DNA from: Acidimicrobiaceae bacterium
Lineage (GTDB): Bacteria; Actinomycetota; Acidimicrobiia; Acidimicrobiales; Salinilacustritrichaceae
Length of the DNA stretch: 9,041 bases
Assembly: GCA_003476595.1 (NCBI GenBank)
Contig: DMTU01000232.1
Location: 1-9,041 of the forward strand
Reading direction: 5' to 3'
In this document: positions 6,419 through 9,041 of the stretch, piece by piece
How the letters are laid out: the number at the start of each line of letters is the position of its first letter
Position numbering within the stretch: position 1 is the first letter of the stretch
The notes under the pieces: model-generated
Databases searched by the model: none
Told to the model about the DNA's origin: nothing
What the model saw: only the letters and a program-made list of their open reading frames with translations
Made by a program: the position numbers and the translations under genes

Positions 6419-6472
6419 CCGTTCTGGCATACCGATTCCCTCGCATGTGCGGGAATCCGTAGGCCAGAACGG
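6419..6472. repeat. 54-bp imperfect palindrome between purC and purS
   Basis: CCGTTCTGGC (6419-6428) is the exact reverse complement of GCCAGAACGG (6463-6472). Inside, a TAC/GTA match and GATTCC/GGAATC form further stem, capped by CGCA-TG-TGCG. Only the positions around 6429, 6433 and a two-base CT bulge break the pairing. ACCCC and GGGGT just outside can extend it. On the minus strand it starts 7 bases after the purC stop and ends before the purS promoter, so it could act as a purC terminator, although no T-tract follows. It could also be a dispersed palindromic repeat of the genome. The structure is certain; the role is inference. Confidence 0.75.
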
Positions 6473-6478
6473 AGGGGT

Positions 6479-7366
6479 TCAGGTGCTGCCGGGCCAGTCG
6501 GCCAGCGACCGGCCGCAGATGCGCTCGTAGGCCTCGCGGTAGCGGGTCGACGTGGCCTCGACGACGTCGTCGGGCAGCGCCGGCGGCGGCGGGGTCTTGT
6601 CCCAGCCGTCAACGGCGGCGAGCCAGTCGCGCACCGGCTGCTTGTCGAAGCTGGGCGGTGTCGTGCCCGGCTTCCAGTCCGCGGCCGGCCAGAAACGGGA
6701 CGAGTCCGGCGTGAGGACCTCGTCGCAGATGGCGAGCTCCCCCTCGATCCAGCCGAGCTCGAACTTGGTGTCGGCGATGATGATCCCCCGCTCGCGGGCC
6801 CAGTCGGCACCCTTGCGGTAGGCGGCGAGCGCGATGGCGCGGGCCTGCTCGGCGACGTCCTCGCCCAGGATCTCGACGGCGCGGGCGAAGTCGATGTTCT
6901 CGTCGTGGTCGCCCATGTCGGCCTTGGTGGACGGCGTGAAGACGGGCTCGGGGAGGCGGTCGGACTCCTGCAGGCCCTCCGGCAGCGCCTGGCCGTGCAT
7001 GGTCCCGTCGGCCTGGTACTCCTTCCACGCCGAACCGCTGAGGTAGCCGCGCACGATGCACTCGACCGGCAGCATCTCGGCCCGGCGGGTGAGCATGGTC
7101 CGCCCGGCGAGCGACGGGTCGTGGGCGCCCTCGGGGAAGTCGGCCAGGTCGGTGGACACGAGGTGGTTCGGCGCGACGTCGGCGAGCAGCTCGAACCAGA
7201 AGGCCGACATCGCGGTGAGGACCCGACCCTTGTCGGGGATGGTCTCGGCCATCACCACGTCGAAGGCCGAGATGCGGTCCGAGGCGACCATCAGCAGGTG
7301 GTCGGGGCCGGCGTCGTAGATGGCGCGGACCTTGCCGGTGGTGAGGAGCGGGAGGTCGACGGTCAC
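6479..7366 (-). CDS. purC: Phosphoribosylaminoimidazole-succinocarboxamide synthase PurC
   Basis: SAICAR synthetase, which joins CAIR and aspartate using ATP in the cytosol. At 295 residues it belongs to the longer form, close in length and sequence to my memory of the Mycobacterium tuberculosis protein (about 297) rather than the roughly 240-residue Bacillus form. Visible: the N-terminal nucleotide-binding TTGKVRAIYD at 9-18; DRISAFD at 30-36 followed by IPDKGRVLTAMSAFWF; EMLPVECIVRGYLSGSAWKEY; FTPSTKADMGDHDENI; and GIIIADTKFELG with the metal- and ATP-binding acidic residues, followed by LTPDSSRFWPA. GTG 7366 is the start, since the conserved sequence begins eight codons later. It is 13 bases after the purB stop, so the two are probably co-transcribed. 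A weak AACATT 6 bases upstream is possible as an extra promoter. The upstream open frame to 7552 lies within purB. Confidence 0.97.
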   Translation of the reverse strand: MTVDLPLLTTGKVRAIYDAGPDHLLMVASDRISAFDVVMAETIPDKGRVLTAMSAFWFELLADVAPNHLVSTDLADFPEGAHDPSLAGRTMLTRRAEMLPVECIVRGYLSGSAWKEYQADGTMHGQALPEGLQESDRLPEPVFTPSTKADMGDHDENIDFARAVEILGEDVAEQARAIALAAYRKGADWARERGIIIADTKFELGWIEGELAICDEVLTPDSSRFWPAADWKPGTTPPSFDKQPVRDWLAAVDGWDKTPPPPALPDDVVEATSTRYREAYERICGRSLADWPGST

Positions 7367-7372
7367 GCCGCG

Positions 7373-7378
7373 AATGTT
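7373..7378 (-). promoter_or_regulatory. Weak leaderless-type -10 candidate for purC (AACATT)
   Basis: AACATT matches only the A2 and T6 of TANNNT, but it is at the same 6-base spacing as in the neighbours, in the 13-bp gap after purB. Read-through from purB is the simpler explanation for purC expression. Confidence 0.2.
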
Positions 7379-7379
7379 G

Positions 7380-8804
7380 TCAGAGGATGTCCCCCGGCGC
7401 GTACGACGCCGCCTCGGGGTACCGCGCCACGATGCCCTCGACCTGCCTGGCGAACGCGGCGACCTGGGCCTGGGCCCGACCGGCGACCGCCATCGGATCG
7501 GCCAGCGCCGCGGCGAGGCCGTCGCGGTCGAGGGGCAGGCGGGGGTCGGCACCGAGCCGGTCGAGCAGGTCGTTGTCGGCCTGGCCCTCCTCCCGCATGG
7601 CGAGGGCCACGGCGACGGCGTGCTCCTTGATCGCCTCGTGGGCCTCCTCCCGTCCGGCGCCGGCGCGCACCGCGGCCATGAGCACCTTGGTGGTGGCGAG
7701 GAACGGCAGGTAGCGGTCGAGCTCGGCCTGGATCACGGCCGGGTAGGCGCCGAAGCCCCGCAGCACGGTGAGGAAGGTCTCGAACAGGCCGTCGGCGGCG
7801 AGGAAGGCGTCGGGCAGGGCCACCCGCCGCACGACCGAGCAGCTGACGTCGCCCTCGTTCCACTGGTCGCCGGCGAGGCTGGTGACCATGGCCTGGTGGC
7901 CGGCGAGGATGTGCTTCAGGCCGTTCACCCGCTCGCAGGACCGGCTGTTCATCTTGTGCGGCATCGCCGAGGAGCCGACCTGGCCGGGCAGGAACCCCTC
8001 GGTGGCCAGCTCGTGGCCGGCCATGAGGCGGATGGTGGTGGCCAGGCTCGAGGGACCGGACGCCAGCTGCACCAGGGCGCCCACCACCTCCATGTCGAGG
8101 CTGCGCGGATACACCTGGCCGACGTTGGTGAACGTGCGGGCGAACCCGAGGTGGCGGGCGACCGCGGCCTCGACCGCGTCGACGGCCTCGTCGGAGCCGA
8201 GCAGGTCGAGCTGGTCGGTCTGGGTGCCGACCGGCCCCTTGATGCCGCGCAGCGGGTAGCGCTCCAGGAGCGACTCCAGCCGCTCGAACGCGACCAGCAG
8301 CTCCTCGCCGGCCACGGCGAAGCGCTTGCCGAGCGTGGTGACCTGGGCGGCGACGTTGTGGCTGCGGGCCGCCATGGGGGTGTCGGCGTGCTCGACGGCG
8401 AGGCGGGCCAGCTCGCCGAGCGTGGCGACGGCACGATCCCGGATCAGGACCATGGCGTCGCGCACCTGGAGCTGCTCGACGTTCTCGGTGAGGTCACGCG
8501 ACGTCATGCCGGCATGGATGAGCTGGTGGCCGGCGAGGTCGGAGAACTCCTCGATGCGCGCCTTCACGTCGTGCTTGGTGACGCGCTCGCGGGCCTCGAT
8601 CGAGTCGAGGTCCACGTCGCCGACGACCTTGCGGTAGTCCTCGATCGCCCCGTCGGGCACGTCGAGGCCGACCTCGGCCTGGGCCTCGAGCACGGCGAGC
8701 CACAGCTTGCGCTCGAGCACCACCTTGGTCTCCGGCGACCACAGCGAGGCCATGTCGGCGCTGGCGTAGCGGCTGGCGAGGACGTTGGGGAGGGTTCCGC
8801 TCAC
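7380..8804 (-). CDS. purB: Adenylosuccinate lyase PurB
   Basis: It splits SAICAR to AICAR and fumarate, and adenylosuccinate to AMP and fumarate, in the cytosol. The 474-residue protein is a normal-length member of the fumarase/aspartase superfamily. Visible: KHDV at 77-80; HAGMTSRDLTEN at 97-108; SHN at 148-150 with the conserved catalytic His149; the flexible signature loop GSSAMPHKMN at 277-286, whose serines include the catalytic base; and GDQWNEGDVS after it. The extended sequence (LASRYASADMASLWSPE, RGIKGPVGTQTDQLDLLG, VYPRSLDMEV) resembles the Streptomyces protein as I remember it, and shares stretches with human ADSL. GTG 8804 was chosen over GTG 8861 because the family N-terminus fits it and a candidate -10 lies 6 bases upstream. 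It is divergent from purK, with 76 bp between, and is followed closely by purC. Confidence 0.97.
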   Translation of the reverse strand: MSGTLPNVLASRYASADMASLWSPETKVVLERKLWLAVLEAQAEVGLDVPDGAIEDYRKVVGDVDLDSIEARERVTKHDVKARIEEFSDLAGHQLIHAGMTSRDLTENVEQLQVRDAMVLIRDRAVATLGELARLAVEHADTPMAARSHNVAAQVTTLGKRFAVAGEELLVAFERLESLLERYPLRGIKGPVGTQTDQLDLLGSDEAVDAVEAAVARHLGFARTFTNVGQVYPRSLDMEVVGALVQLASGPSSLATTIRLMAGHELATEGFLPGQVGSSAMPHKMNSRSCERVNGLKHILAGHQAMVTSLAGDQWNEGDVSCSVVRRVALPDAFLAADGLFETFLTVLRGFGAYPAVIQAELDRYLPFLATTKVLMAAVRAGAGREEAHEAIKEHAVAVALAMREEGQADNDLLDRLGADPRLPLDRDGLAAALADPMAVAGRAQAQVAAFARQVEGIVARYPEAASYAPGDIL

Positions 8805-8810
8805 CTGGTC

Positions 8811-8816
8811 AGTCTC
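8811..8816 (-). promoter_or_regulatory. Candidate leaderless-type -10 for purB (GAGACT)
   Basis: GAGACT on the minus strand keeps A2 and T6 of TANNNT and ends 6 bases before GTG 8804. There is no Shine-Dalgarno. It is weaker than the boxes of gtrA, purS and purK. Confidence 0.3.
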
Positions 8817-8868
8817 GCAGACCGCTCCGGCCGGCCTCGTGGCCGACAGCCGCCGCGACACCGCTGGT

Positions 8869-8874
8869 TAGGGT
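8869..8874 (+). promoter_or_regulatory. Leaderless-type -10 for purK (TAGGGT)
   Basis: TAGGGT ends exactly 6 bases before GTG 8881 and fits TANNNT. No Shine-Dalgarno is present. No convincing -35 was found; CCGACA at 8843-8848 is 20 bases away, longer than usual. It shares the 76-bp region with the divergent purB promoter. Confidence 0.55.
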
Positions 8875-8880
8875 GGCGGC

Positions 8881-9041
8881 GTGGACCACGCCGCCGACCG
8901 TGACTTCCCCGTGGTGGGGATCATCGGCGGCGGCCAGCTGGCCCGGATGTGCCAGCCGCCGGCGGTCGCGATGTCCATCACCCTCTCGGTGCTCGCCGCG
9001 TCGGAGGCGGACTCGGCGGCGCTCGTCATCCCCGATGCCCT
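8881..9041 (+). CDS. purK: N5-carboxyaminoimidazole ribonucleotide synthase PurK (3' end cut by window edge)
   Basis: The ATP-grasp enzyme that carboxylates AIR to N5-CAIR with bicarbonate and ATP. Only the first 53 codons are present. They hold the characteristic N-terminal nucleotide-fold segment FPVVGIIGGGQLARM at about 9-23, followed by a second strand LSVLAASEADSAALVIPDA, both typical of PurK. The closest alternative is PurT or another ATP-grasp ligase, but GIIGGGQLARM is strongly PurK-like. The GTG start at 8881 is supported by the -10 box 6 bases upstream and by the family N-terminus. PurE, its usual partner, may lie beyond the right edge. Confidence 0.9.
   Translation, partial: MDHAADRDFPVVGIIGGGQLARMCQPPAVAMSITLSVLAASEADSAALVIPDA

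Noticed and set aside
8355..8363. PurB has SHN where Bacillus-type enzymes have THG, suggesting a damaged active site
   Set aside because: The catalytic His is kept, and as I recall the Streptomyces enzymes carry the same SHN variant, so it is a lineage feature.

Overview
The window is a high-GC, densely packed chromosomal segment from a bacterium. It is dominated by de novo purine (IMP/AMP) biosynthesis genes. Several things point to an actinobacterium: the separate PurS-PurQ-PurL form of FGAM synthase, PurC and PurB closest in my memory to mycobacterial and Streptomyces proteins, a PurF with a cleavable propeptide, and GTG starts. The very high GC and the mixed-strand gene order make class Acidimicrobiia my best guess. 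That placement is inference from memory, not a search result.

Layout, left to right. purF (minus, 3' part cut by the window edge) occupies 1-1044. An unrecognised acidic coiled-coil protein (minus) lies at 1121-1975. A divergent GtrA-family membrane protein (plus) at 2070-2588 ends tail-to-tail against purL (minus, 2602-4842). After a 156-bp intergenic region that looks relatively AT-rich comes a small, very charged protein with an AT-hook-like motif (plus, 4999-5403). It converges on purQ and purS (minus, 5455-6132 and 6132-6392, overlapping by one base). An 86-bp gap holding a large palindrome separates purS from purC (minus, 6479-7366). purB (minus, 7380-8804) follows 13 bp further on. purK (plus, from 8881, cut by the right edge) diverges from purB.

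How the genes work together. PurF makes phosphoribosylamine, the committed step. PurL, PurQ and PurS together convert FGAR to FGAM. PurK carboxylates AIR. PurC joins the product, once it has been rearranged, to aspartate. PurB then releases fumarate to give AICAR, and also makes AMP from adenylosuccinate. The pathway genes are not one clean operon: two plus-strand genes of no obvious purine role interrupt the minus-strand series.

The most interesting pattern is regulatory. gtrA, purL, purS and purK each have a TANNNT hexamer ending exactly 6 or 7 bases before the start codon and no Shine-Dalgarno sequence; purB and purC have weaker versions. This is the arrangement expected for leaderless transcripts. 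purF is different: it has a TANNNT box further upstream and a short leader in which the Shine-Dalgarno lies in a small hairpin. I saw no CRISPR array, tRNA, rRNA, transposase or phage gene, and no convincing new defence or biosynthetic system.
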